This document shows positions 8,484 through 15,778 of a stretch of 24,330 nucleotides of DNA, one piece after another. Source of the stretch: a virus. The stretch's first letter is position 1. Each line of letters begins with the position of its first letter. The notes beneath the pieces were generated by a model that did not search any database, was not told the DNA's origin, and saw only the letters and a program-made list of their open reading frames with translations. The translations under genes and the position numbers were made by a program. The stretch lies in IMG/VR virus record IMGVR_UViG_3300009788_000292, positions 1 to 24,330 of that record. The stretch is one strand, 5' to 3'.

Positions 8484-8733
8484 AAAGTATTTTAAAATCT
8501 GGCTCTTACAGGATGAAAAAATTTCTCTCGAAGAAGCTTTGAAATTAGCTAAGCGAGAAATGATTTCAGACTTTGTTTATGATCCTCTTGGTATGTGCAA
8601 TGAGAAATCTTGGTGGTGGTGTGTAGCTGTCTTAGAAGTATTGCAACAAGAGGATTGGATACGAGAATTTGAAATTATTAAACCAGCACCAAAAGAACAA
8701 CAGATAGAAGCAAAAGAAGGAGTTGTTTACTAA
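8473..8733 (+). CDS. Small protein after the MuF fusion, candidate immunity partner
   Basis: 86 residues starting at GTG 8473, overlapping the MuF stop by 11 bases, with GGGATA upstream. Largely helical and acidic at its N-terminus (KISLEEALKLAKREM), with a Trp/Cys cluster KSWWWCVAVLEVLQQEDWIREFE and a charged tail. No family recognised. In MuF polymorphic toxin loci the gene immediately downstream often encodes a small immunity protein, and this gene has the right position, size and coupling. It could equally be an ordinary small head protein. An internal ATG at 8560 (residue 30) is possible but has no better binding site. Confidence 0.55.
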   Translation: MQFEKYFKIWLLQDEKISLEEALKLAKREMISDFVYDPLGMCNEKSWWWCVAVLEVLQQEDWIREFEIIKPAPKEQQIEAKEGVVY

Positions 8734-8996
8734 TGAAAGAACAAACAAACAATCAGATAACACGTTGGATGAAGATTGGAATTGAAATAAGTATTATACT
8801 TTTTGCCGTAGGCATTGCGTGGGCAACTTTGAGAGGTTCAGTAAAGGAAAATACTAAAGATATTGACAAACATGATACACGTATTAAAAGAGTTGAGCAA
8901 ACGAATGCAGAAGTTAAGGCTGATATACGAGAAATTAAAGTCGAACAAAAACATATCAGTAAAGGCATTGAAGAAATTAAGGAAAGTTTAAAATGA
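8733..8996 (+). CDS. Single-helix membrane protein with coiled coil
   Basis: 87 residues. After a short polar N-terminus, residues 15-32 form one hydrophobic segment (IGIEISIILFAVGIAWAT). The rest is a heptad-patterned coiled coil of about 50 residues with alternating Lys/Glu and Ile/Val. The layout resembles small phage membrane proteins near holins (XhlA-like) but with helix and coil in reverse order. AAGGAG lies 11 bases before the ATG and the start shares a base with the previous stop (TAATG). Location between head genes, not in a lysis cassette, makes a lysis role uncertain. It overlaps the protease gene by 4 bases. Confidence 0.7.
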   Translation: MKEQTNNQITRWMKIGIEISIILFAVGIAWATLRGSVKENTKDIDKHDTRIKRVEQTNAEVKADIREIKVEQKHISKGIEEIKESLK

Positions 8997-10375
8997 GAAT
9001 AGAGCAAGTAGATAAAATAAAGCTTTCTAAAGCTTGTGATAAAGAACTACTTATTCTCAAATTGCGGTTTACGCAATTATGGGACAAGGTATTCGTACAT
9101 GATGAAACTGCTTCAGTTGGTAGCTTGAATCGCAACAAATTTCTTAAGAACTATAAAATGCTTCTTGATGAAATGGACACGCGTAAAATAGAAAAGAGTA
9201 CCAGTGCTATTGACAAAGCAGTTTTTAAGAAAGCTATGACCACCCACAAATATGGAATTGATGTATCAGATTTTGAAGATATTGTTCTCTTTCCAAATGT
9301 AGCATTTGTCAGTGCTGGTTCTATAAATAATGAAACTGTGAATGCTATTTTGAAACAAAGACAGGATGAAGTCATAGAGTTCATGAAAACAAACGATGCT
9401 AATAAACCAGTAAATGCTTATATACCAATATATGATTTGGTGTTGAAAGCAAAACAGAAAACAGAAATAATAGAAGTTTCAAAACCTTATCCTAATGAAC
9501 ATTCTGCAAGACTGCAATCTCCAGACAAGTTTGATACAAAAACTTTTAGAAGAACAAAGGGGGGAACTCTGTACGGTTCCAAAAAAATTCCCTCAACTGT
9601 TTCCATTATATGGGGCAAGCTGAAAGATAAAGCGAAACCAACAGACCCCCCTATTGCTCAAGCATTGAGATTTCCAACTTCAAATTGGACAGCTACCAAA
9701 GCAAAGAAATGGTTAGCAGACAATGAAATAAAATTCACCACCTTTGAAGCAGCAACGAAAAAAACTAAAAAACTTTGGAGTAAAAAATACATCGACGCCT
9801 TGCCAGACTCTGCATTTATGTATGTAGATGCGATAACTAAAACAGGAGAATTTCCTTACATAAATAGAGAAGGTAAAATTGATTTAATACGTTTGACAGA
9901 ACTGCCAGCAAAAATAACTAAAAGTGATTTATCCGAAGATATAAAAACCGAACTAATAGCAAAAGCAGAAAAGCTGCTTGAAGATATAAAAGAAGGTAAG
10001 ACATTTGAAAAGTTTGTTTCCGTTTATCCTATAGATAAAGCGGACAAAGAAGAGCACATTGTGTGTGGTGTCGTTTACACACCAGACGAAGAAGATTCAC
10101 AAGGTGACAAAGCGAATGCTGAAGAGATTCGTAAAGCTGCTTACCAATTTATGGAGCAGGTGCAAACCTTTAAGGTTATGCACAAAGGTAACAAGGTAAA
10201 AGTAAAAGTATTGGAAAGCTATGTAGCTCCAGCAGCTTTTACAATTGCTAAACAAGCAGTCAAGAAAGGAACATGGTTGATAACGGTTCGAGTGCTTGAT
10301 AAAGCAATTTGGAAAGCTGTAAAAGATGGTGAGCTTACCGGTTTTTCAATGGCAGGTTATGCTAATACAGCGTAG
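8993..10375 (+). CDS. XkdF-like prohead maturation protease with N-terminal extension
   Basis: 460 residues. The C-terminal 85 residues match the XkdF-like serine protease family: H397 in KVMHKGN, S409 in LESYVAP, then a K-K-G-T-W-L-I-T-V strand and the closing GELTGFSMAGYA. This enzyme trims scaffold and capsid subunits during head maturation. The middle contains a second recognisable unit: RLQSPDKFDTKTFRRTK, FPTSNWTATKAKKWLADN and KFTTFE at about residues 173-235, a module I associate with protease fusions in phage head operons. Residues 1-150 are helical and unrecognised. ATGA overlap with the gene upstream; the scaffold follows after 10 bases. Catalytic assignment of H397/S409 is by family resemblance. 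Confidence 0.8.
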   Translation: MRIEQVDKIKLSKACDKELLILKLRFTQLWDKVFVHDETASVGSLNRNKFLKNYKMLLDEMDTRKIEKSTSAIDKAVFKKAMTTHKYGIDVSDFEDIVLFPNVAFVSAGSINNETVNAILKQRQDEVIEFMKTNDANKPVNAYIPIYDLVLKAKQKTEIIEVSKPYPNEHSARLQSPDKFDTKTFRRTKGGTLYGSKKIPSTVSIIWGKLKDKAKPTDPPIAQALRFPTSNWTATKAKKWLADNEIKFTTFEAATKKTKKLWSKKYIDALPDSAFMYVDAITKTGEFPYINREGKIDLIRLTELPAKITKSDLSEDIKTELIAKAEKLLEDIKEGKTFEKFVSVYPIDKADKEEHIVCGVVYTPDEEDSQGDKANAEEIRKAAYQFMEQVQTFKVMHKGNKVKVKVLESYVAPAAFTIAKQAVKKGTWLITVRVLDKAIWKAVKDGELTGFSMAGYANTA

Positions 10376-10385
10376 GAGATAACCA

Positions 10386-11330
10386 ATGGCAAAAGCACGT
10401 AGTTTAAAAGATATTAAGTTGAATGAAGTTTCGCTTGTTGATAAAGCAGCGAACAAAAAGAAGTTCCTGTTTTTTAAGCAAGTAGATGGTGCAGAAAAAA
10501 AACCTTCTGCTAAAAAGTTGAAAAAGAAAATTAACATTGTAATAGATAGTGACGGAACAATCGGTGGAACAAAGATTTCTGTGAATAAGGACGAGCTTAA
10601 AGATCTTAAAGACTTTAGCTTTTACTTCTATAGTGATAATGATGTATCAAGAGCTGTATCTTGTTCTTATTCGAAATTTGTTGAAACCGATGATGGCTTT
10701 AGCCGTTCTGAAACTTTCCACCTTTCTAAAGGAGATTTAAAGATGGACGAAAAAATTGAGAAACAATTAAAAGCGTATTTTGGCGAAGACACAGAAATAG
10801 ATTTCGAAAAGGCAGAAGAAAACGATGTTATAATTAAATCGTTGGAAACTGTTAATGACTATCGGGGTGAATTCCCTGATGACTTGGAAAAAGCAATAGG
10901 CATTATTGCAAAACAAGCTGGTTTGTACGTTCCGCAGAAAACTGAAAAGACAGAAAAGAAGGACGACAAGACTGACTTGGAAAAAGCAGGTGCCAAACTT
11001 TCAAAGGAAACTTTAAAAAAGATTGTAGAAGCGTTAGCAGCTTTGAAGTCGATTCTTCCACAACTTGCAGAGAAGACTGAAAAGAAAGACGATGATAAAT
11101 CTGAAGTTGAAAAAGAAATTGAGAAAATCACAAAAGCACTTGAGCAACTTGAAAAAGACAAAGAAAAAGGCACTGAAAGTGAATTAACAAAAGCTCTTGC
11201 TACGTTGGCAGAGAGGCTTGCAACAGTTGAGAAAAACACTGGAACGAAGAAAAGTATTGACAGCCAAGATGATGATGAAGAAGAAGAAAACAAAGACATC
11301 AAATGGAAAAGTTTTCAGCAAAAAGACTAA
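10386..11330 (+). CDS. Scaffold-like head assembly protein (long form)
   Basis: 314 residues, preceded by AGGAGATAAC. The N-terminus carries the segment L-K-D-I-K-L-N-E-V-S-L-V-D-K-A-A-N, seen at the start of XkdF-type protease/scaffold proteins. The middle is a compact domain of about 80 residues, and from residue 120 onward the protein is charged, Lys/Glu-rich and coiled-coil-like with repeated T-E-K-K-D-D segments and an acidic DDDEEEE tail. That profile and its place between protease and capsid fit a scaffolding protein that is digested during maturation. A strong internal ribosome binding site (10728-10734) leads an in-frame ATG at 10743, so a shorter form is probably also made. Confidence 0.75.
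   Translation: MAKARSLKDIKLNEVSLVDKAANKKKFLFFKQVDGAEKKPSAKKLKKKINIVIDSDGTIGGTKISVNKDELKDLKDFSFYFYSDNDVSRAVSCSYSKFVETDDGFSRSETFHLSKGDLKMDEKIEKQLKAYFGEDTEIDFEKAEENDVIIKSLETVNDYRGEFPDDLEKAIGIIAKQAGLYVPQKTEKTEKKDDKTDLEKAGAKLSKETLKKIVEALAALKSILPQLAEKTEKKDDDKSEVEKEIEKITKALEQLEKDKEKGTESELTKALATLAERLATVEKNTGTKKSIDSQDDDEEEENKDIKWKSFQQKD
10743..11330 (+). CDS. Nested scaffold short form from internal start
   Basis: 195 residues, in frame with the longer scaffold gene and sharing its stop. AAAGGAG at 10728-10734 sits 8 bases before ATG 10743, as good a binding site as those of the separate genes here. The product would be the coiled-coil, charge-rich part alone. The arrangement parallels lambda Nu3, an in-frame scaffold started inside the protease gene. 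Whether it is used is untested. Confidence 0.6.
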   Translation: MDEKIEKQLKAYFGEDTEIDFEKAEENDVIIKSLETVNDYRGEFPDDLEKAIGIIAKQAGLYVPQKTEKTEKKDDKTDLEKAGAKLSKETLKKIVEALAALKSILPQLAEKTEKKDDDKSEVEKEIEKITKALEQLEKDKEKGTESELTKALATLAERLATVEKNTGTKKSIDSQDDDEEEENKDIKWKSFQQKD

Positions 11331-11342
11331 GGAGAAAAACAA

Positions 11343-12440
11343 ATGAGAACAAATAAACATCTGTTAAGTAAAAAAGAACAGATTCAAAAGATGGTCAGCT
11401 TGCCTGATATTACTCTGACTGCAGAAGAAGCTGATCGTTTTATCGACTATATTGTCGATGAATCTGTAATGAAAAACAAAGCACGTGTAGTCAAAATGAA
11501 TAAGCAAACACAGAACATTCGTGCTTTGGGTTTAGGCACTGGTGATTTCTTACATCCTGGAACGACGTTCAGTTCTTCGGAATATAAGAAGACACTAAGT
11601 GAAAACAAAATCGAACTCGCATCTCAGAAAGTTCGTGGATGTATTGCTATCTTTGATGATGACCTTGAAGATAACATCGAAGGCGATGCATTTATAGACC
11701 ACCTTATGAAAATGGTAGCAAAGAAAATTTCAAACGAACTTGACATTGCATATTGGATTGGTGACACTGGTGCAGGCAATGCTTATGGTGACACTGACGT
11801 CAAGAGTTTGTGGGATGGTTGGCGTTTCAGAATTGCCAATGGTGATACTGATGGTGACACATATTACAACTCTGTTGCTGGTGGTTCAACTATACTTGAT
11901 GCAACTAGTGCTTCTTCGTTTGATTTTGAAGAAGGCAGAATAGCAATGCACGGTTCGTCAGCACCTTATCTGTGGGAGTTTAAGTACAACAAGATTTTGC
12001 AAACACTGGATTCCAAGTACAAAGTTGGCGGACTTGCCAATATGGCTTTTTACAACAATGACCAAGTAACACAAAACTATATTGAAGCTTTGTCAGCACG
12101 GTCGACTATTCTTGGTGACCAAGCGATCATGGGTGGTACAGCTTTGAAGTACGGAATGGTGCCAATTGTTAGTTGTCCTAACATGCCTATCACAATGGAT
12201 GGTAGTACACAAGCAACTGAAGCTGCTTCTGGTGGTGCTTATGCTGATGTATTACTTACACCGAATGGTAATTTGATTGTAGGTATTCAAAGAAACATCA
12301 AGATTGAAAGTCAAAGAGAAGCTGCCGACGAAGCCACCTATTGGTTCTATTCAATGAGATGTATACCTGCGATTGAGAATATCAATGCCTGTGTGCTTCT
12401 TAGAAAGTTACTTGTAACAGGTACAATGACAGATTCTTAA
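11343..12440 (+). CDS. Major capsid protein (HK97 fold)
   Basis: 365 residues after AAGGAGAAAAAC. Features agree with HK97-fold capsid proteins: an N-terminal helical arm, then an E-loop-like strand region around HPGTTFSSSEYKKT, a long spine helix containing DAFIDHLMKMVAKKISNELD (residues about 116-135), and a C-terminal A-domain with a beta strand run ending NACVLLRKLLVTG. Position after protease and scaffold is the standard one. No long N-terminal delta domain is present; scaffolding is supplied by the separate upstream gene. Gly/Asp/Thr-rich loops around residues 140-175 may face outward. Confidence 0.88.
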   Translation: MRTNKHLLSKKEQIQKMVSLPDITLTAEEADRFIDYIVDESVMKNKARVVKMNKQTQNIRALGLGTGDFLHPGTTFSSSEYKKTLSENKIELASQKVRGCIAIFDDDLEDNIEGDAFIDHLMKMVAKKISNELDIAYWIGDTGAGNAYGDTDVKSLWDGWRFRIANGDTDGDTYYNSVAGGSTILDATSASSFDFEEGRIAMHGSSAPYLWEFKYNKILQTLDSKYKVGGLANMAFYNNDQVTQNYIEALSARSTILGDQAIMGGTALKYGMVPIVSCPNMPITMDGSTQATEAASGGAYADVLLTPNGNLIVGIQRNIKIESQREAADEATYWFYSMRCIPAIENINACVLLRKLLVTGTMTDS

Positions 12441-12460
12441 AAAATTGAAAGGGTTGTTTT

Positions 12461-12754
12461 ATGAAAAAGAAAAAGTACAGCGTACACAACTATGGAAATA
12501 CGCGTTCTGTCTCTGTGAAAGGACAGCCGTGGGAAATTTCTAAGAATACTACTATTGAAATTGACAACAGTGAAGTTGCTGCTGCGTTTGACGAGATGCT
12601 ATTCATCGATGTTGAAGTCATAAAACAACCTTCTGCTAAAAAGGAAACAACTAAGAAGAAAGCAACCGTTAGAAAAACAAGAAAAAAGAAAGCGACACCT
12701 TTGAAGAAATACAAAAAGTTTAAACGACGCAAAAATCTAAGGAGAAAAAAATGA
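12461..12754 (+). CDS. Small capsid-accessory protein with very basic tail
   Basis: 97 residues. The first 55 form a small beta-like domain (VHNYGNTRSVSV, PWEI, NTTIEID) of a type common right after capsid genes. From residue 58 the chain is almost entirely Lys, Arg and Thr, ending KRRKNLRRKK, suitable for contact with packaged DNA or an acidic capsid surface. GAAAGG lies upstream of the ATG and the stop overlaps the next ATG (ATGA). The exact family is not recognised. Confidence 0.65.
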   Translation: MKKKKYSVHNYGNTRSVSVKGQPWEISKNTTIEIDNSEVAAAFDEMLFIDVEVIKQPSAKKETTKKKATVRKTRKKKATPLKKYKKFKRRKNLRRKK

Positions 12755-13656
12755 GTAAAAGAAATTTAGCTACAATTGATAGTGATATGTTTACACCTAT
12801 TGGAAGGTTACTGCAGCAAGCAATGGCACACGGTATTACCAATGACATGATTTACGGTGGTCTTGAAACAGGGCAAACAGCTTTGCAAGCAATAACAGCT
12901 ATAGCTGCCACACAAAACTGCCGTATTGGAACTCGTCGTGTGACGTGGGATGGAATGGTGTATCGTTACACTGCTGCAGAATCTACACTAAAAACAACTT
13001 ACTTGGCGCACAGTTATAACAGTAGACAAGAAGTTGGCTATTCTTCAGTTACTACTGGTGCTTCTGCTGGCGGTAATACTATCATCTTTACACTTTCTGG
13101 AAGTGATGGTGATGGTAGTGGAAACCTTGCTTTAAACTACTTAAAAGATGGTATTGTTTGCATTGATATGGGACAAACAAACGCTGATGCTTTGTATCAA
13201 ATGCGAATTCTGAGTAATACTCTTGTTTCAAGCGGTGGAGCATGCACTCTTGTTGTTGATGGTGTTTTCCCACTTGCAATAACAGATTCAATGTCTATTG
13301 AGGCAATGGCAAGTCCATATAAAAGTCTTGTTAATGATGGAACACTGACTGCTCGCCATGTATCTTATATGGGATTACCTCAGAGAGCTGCAACTGCCGT
13401 CATTCCCTATAGTTGGATTCTAACTTGGGGACCGTGTTGGGTAACTCCAAACAATGCTTTGGCTACACATAATGCTGGTAACGCTGATTATAGTAGTGCA
13501 TTGGTTGCACATCCAAATGTTTCTGGTGGTAGTGTAGGCCCACATGATGATGATTACGCTTTGTCTGAATATATGCAACATGTTGGTTTTGTACTTTCAT
13601 GGGCACAAGCAGGAACACAAGGCGCACCATTCATGATGCTGCAGATTAGTCCGTGA
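12751..13656 (+). CDS. Head decoration-like structural protein
   Basis: 301 residues, started at ATG 12751 with AAGGAGA upstream and a 4-base overlap with the basic protein. Composition is Gly, Ser, Thr and Ala rich with many beta-strand segments and no membrane span or catalytic signature. Notable segments: an N-terminal helix (MFTPIGRLLQQAMAHG), a beta-rich centre and a C-terminal YALSEYMQHVGFVLSWAQAG. Placement right after the capsid suggests a decoration or major accessory protein on the capsid surface; I do not recognise a named family. Confidence 0.6.
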   Translation: MSKRNLATIDSDMFTPIGRLLQQAMAHGITNDMIYGGLETGQTALQAITAIAATQNCRIGTRRVTWDGMVYRYTAAESTLKTTYLAHSYNSRQEVGYSSVTTGASAGGNTIIFTLSGSDGDGSGNLALNYLKDGIVCIDMGQTNADALYQMRILSNTLVSSGGACTLVVDGVFPLAITDSMSIEAMASPYKSLVNDGTLTARHVSYMGLPQRAATAVIPYSWILTWGPCWVTPNNALATHNAGNADYSSALVAHPNVSGGSVGPHDDDYALSEYMQHVGFVLSWAQAGTQGAPFMMLQISP

Positions 13657-13703
13657 CGAAAAATTGAAAAGTTGAAGTTTTTGCTGGAAAGGAAAATGAA
13701 ACT

Positions 13704-13814
13704 ATGGCAAAAAAGCAAAAAACAGAAAAAGAAAAACGCTGGGATGAATTAGGCATCAATGATGGAACAGCATCAGAATCTGCTAAAGAGTCTAAAGAAT
13801 CTAAAGAGAAATAA
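13704..13814 (+). CDS. 36-aa lysine/glutamate-rich peptide
   Basis: ATG 13704 follows GGAAAGGA (13686-13693) at about 10 bases. The product begins with a Lys-rich stretch, has a central W-D-E-L-G-I-N-D and ends in a Ser/Glu/Lys repeat (E-S-A-K-E-S-K-E-S-K-E-K). A shifted ATG at 13696 gives only 18 residues. It is the last ORF before the hairpin terminator candidate. Possibly a tiny structural or DNA-condensing peptide; existence as a gene is supported mainly by its binding site. Confidence 0.45.
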   Translation: MAKKQKTEKEKRWDELGINDGTASESAKESKESKEK

Positions 13815-13831
13815 AAGCGAATAGGTTTTTA

Positions 13832-13868
13832 GGGGTTTGTACCTCGATTAAAACAAACCCCATATTTT
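13832..13868 (+). terminator. Candidate intrinsic terminator after the head block
   Basis: GGGGTTTGT at 13832-13840 pairs perfectly with ACAAACCCC at 13853-13861, a 9-bp stem with a 12-base loop, followed by ATATTTT. The U-run is short, so termination may be partial. It lies in the gap between the head and neck genes, where a drop in transcription after the abundant capsid genes would make sense. Confidence 0.65.
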
Positions 13869-13881
13869 GAAAAGAGATATT

Positions 13882-14100
13882 ATGAAACAAGATTTAAGAA
13901 CAATGGACATAATAAATCCTGAACTTCGTGGCATGCCACAGGAAGACTATTTACAAGAATTAAATATTCGTTCGCACAAAGCAGGGTATACGACTAGAGA
14001 CGGCAAACAAATACCAGCAAAAATTATGTCTACTGGTTTTGGAGAATCTAAATTAAACATTTGGCCACGAGATGAAAATGGAAAATTAATTGATGACTGA
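13882..14100 (+). CDS. Small protein of unknown function
   Basis: 72 residues from ATG 13882, preferred to the TTG at 13867 because AAAGAGAT lies just upstream of it and the TTG would sit in the terminator tail. Mostly helical at the N-terminus (MPQEDYLQELN), then a basic turn-rich section with TTRDGKQIPAK and a Trp near the end. No family recognised. It is the first gene after the terminator candidate. Confidence 0.6.
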   Translation: MKQDLRTMDIINPELRGMPQEDYLQELNIRSHKAGYTTRDGKQIPAKIMSTGFGESKLNIWPRDENGKLIDD

Positions 14101-14111
14101 AAGGAACTAAC

Positions 14112-14621
14112 ATGTCAAGAATAAGAGATATTTATTTATTGACCAAGCAAAGTCCAATGGTTGGGAATACTTATTTGTCTACGTTGTGTCCGCAGACTCT
14201 CGAGACAGATGTAGCAGATAAGTGGTTCGAAAATGTTTTGGACGGTTTGTTGAGTGGTAACAGAGGTGGCAAATTCAAAATGCTTTTGAATTCATCGGGT
14301 AGTGAATATGTAATGGTTGATAAATCAATGATACGCACAATGACAATTACATATGATACTGCTCATGTATTCAACTTTGATGGTGGAGAACATCTTCCTG
14401 TAGTTGGAGAATTGGTAGCTGTTAATGGTGCAGAAACTACTGAGTACGCTACGATAAAAAGTTTCACTGTGACAAGTGGTACTTGGGCTAGTGATGCAGC
14501 AGGTGTAATGGAAGTGCACAAAGCCACTAACGCATTTGTAGCTAACTTAGCAAACGATGATGTAATTGAAGACAGTGGTGGCACTACAATTTGTGATGTT
14601 GTTGGTGTTATCTCAAGGTAA
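14112..14621 (+). CDS. Beta-rich structural protein with paralogous segment
   Basis: 169 residues, AAAGGA upstream. Residues about 36-83 (W-F-x3-L-x3-L ... K-F ... G-x-x-Y ... D-K-S-M-I-x3-T-I-T-Y) match the whole second half of the 79-aa neighbour encoded at 14645-14884, so the two are partial paralogs. The following 85 residues are beta-rich (TVTSGTWAS, EVHKATNAFVA) and absent from the neighbour. No named family; likely a head or neck decoration subunit. Confidence 0.6.
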   Translation: MSRIRDIYLLTKQSPMVGNTYLSTLCPQTLETDVADKWFENVLDGLLSGNRGGKFKMLLNSSGSEYVMVDKSMIRTMTITYDTAHVFNFDGGEHLPVVGELVAVNGAETTEYATIKSFTVTSGTWASDAAGVMEVHKATNAFVANLANDDVIEDSGGTTICDVVGVISR

Positions 14622-14644
14622 TAAAAAAATGAAAGGAAAACAAA

Positions 14645-14884
14645 ATGGCAACACCCGGAAATATAACTGAAATTGACATTACCTCGACACAGGGTAAAAC
14701 AGGTTTATTTAGCAACCAATGTCCATTTGATAGTGGTACAACGCAAAGAAGAGATTGGTTTTTGTACCTAGCTGCAGAACTTAATAAAGCTGTAGGTAAT
14801 AAAACCTTTAGACTTGTTTGCGCTGATGGAGCTTACCAACTTGATAGAAGTCTTGTTAGTGCTGTTACGATAACCTATTCGTAG
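14645..14884 (+). CDS. Small paralog of the preceding structural protein
   Basis: 79 residues, with GAAAGGAAAA upstream. It shares the W-F ... L-A-A-E-L ... K-T-F-R-L ... G-A-Y ... D-R-S-L-V ... T-I-T-Y pattern with residues about 36-83 of the 169-aa neighbour and stops right after it. It therefore represents the minimal version of that domain. Its function is unknown; both copies are probably virion components. Its TAG stop lies within the binding site of the next gene. Confidence 0.6.
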   Translation: MATPGNITEIDITSTQGKTGLFSNQCPFDSGTTQRRDWFLYLAAELNKAVGNKTFRLVCADGAYQLDRSLVSAVTITYS

Positions 14885-14896
14885 GAGAAATAAATT

Positions 14897-15778
14897 ATGA
14901 TTGTAGAACTACATAAACATAGTGGTGCAAATATTAAACGGTACCTTGCACTTTCTTCTGATGAAAAGCCGACTAAAGACATTTTTAAAGGCTCAGAGCT
15001 TATAGAAATTGACACAAGTGACGAGTTTATATTTGCTAACGGTAACTGGATTCAAATAGACAGATGTCGTTCTCACTGGGATATTAAACTTGCCAAACAA
15101 CAAGTATGGCTTGAAACAGTTACCTATGGTATAGAAGACGAAGAAGATTATATTGGCACTATTCTTAAGCCAATAAATCACGTACACTCTTTAGTCAGAC
15201 TTACTGGAAATAATACGGCAGAGTTTGTCAGTACGCCAGTTTTTGCAGGTAACACTTCTTCGAAGTATATGCTTGAAGCCATATCTGTTCAGATACCTTT
15301 TGAACCTCCTGCAGAAAATCCTGGTTTTAAAACCGTTTTCAGTTATACAAAATCTTCGTATTATTTGAACACGTGGTCAGTACCTGTTTATGCAGAGATA
15401 ACAAATAATCAATGTACAATCGATGGTGTACAACTTTCTTTTAATGATGTTGCAGTTGGTGATACGTATCAATTTGTTGCAGGTGGAAGTTGGCACACAG
15501 CAGAAACAGGAATGCGTAGTCACATTGCTGAACTTTACATTTGTGCGTCTGAAGGCGGAGATGCAACTCCAGCACCTTTCAGGGTAAACATGTATGCAAA
15601 CGATGCTTTTGTTTGGGGCACAGATGCGAATAAAAATGGTCCAGTTGATAAGTTCTGGCAACTTCCTTTTTATGCTCGCGAAGATGGATTGAATAAAACC
15701 TTTGAAATACGTCTTGCAGAATTTCAAGCTGGAGTAATCGAACGCATTACTTTGATTATGAAAGGATGGGACGAATAA
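14897..15778 (+). CDS. Beta-rich virion protein of unknown function
   Basis: 293 residues, TAGGAGA upstream of ATG 14897. The N-terminal 55 residues have the pattern of a small adhesion-type domain (IDTSDEFIFANGNWIQID). The remainder is strand-rich with a Trp/Tyr-heavy core, typical of jelly-roll virion proteins. Cys residues are few and no enzymatic motif is visible. TAATG coupling to the next gene. It could be a fibre or decoration subunit; I do not recognise a family. Confidence 0.55.
   Translation: MIVELHKHSGANIKRYLALSSDEKPTKDIFKGSELIEIDTSDEFIFANGNWIQIDRCRSHWDIKLAKQQVWLETVTYGIEDEEDYIGTILKPINHVHSLVRLTGNNTAEFVSTPVFAGNTSSKYMLEAISVQIPFEPPAENPGFKTVFSYTKSSYYLNTWSVPVYAEITNNQCTIDGVQLSFNDVAVGDTYQFVAGGSWHTAETGMRSHIAELYICASEGGDATPAPFRVNMYANDAFVWGTDANKNGPVDKFWQLPFYAREDGLNKTFEIRLAEFQAGVIERITLIMKGWDE

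Noticed and set aside
10859-11302. 147-codon open frame on the minus strand, Ser/Phe rich
   Set aside because: It is antisense to the Lys/Glu-rich scaffold, whose GAA/AAA codons read backwards as TTC/TTT and rarely give stops. No binding site and no domain.
11740-11943. 67-codon + strand frame inside the capsid gene
   Set aside because: Out-of-frame shadow of a well-supported capsid gene; no binding site.
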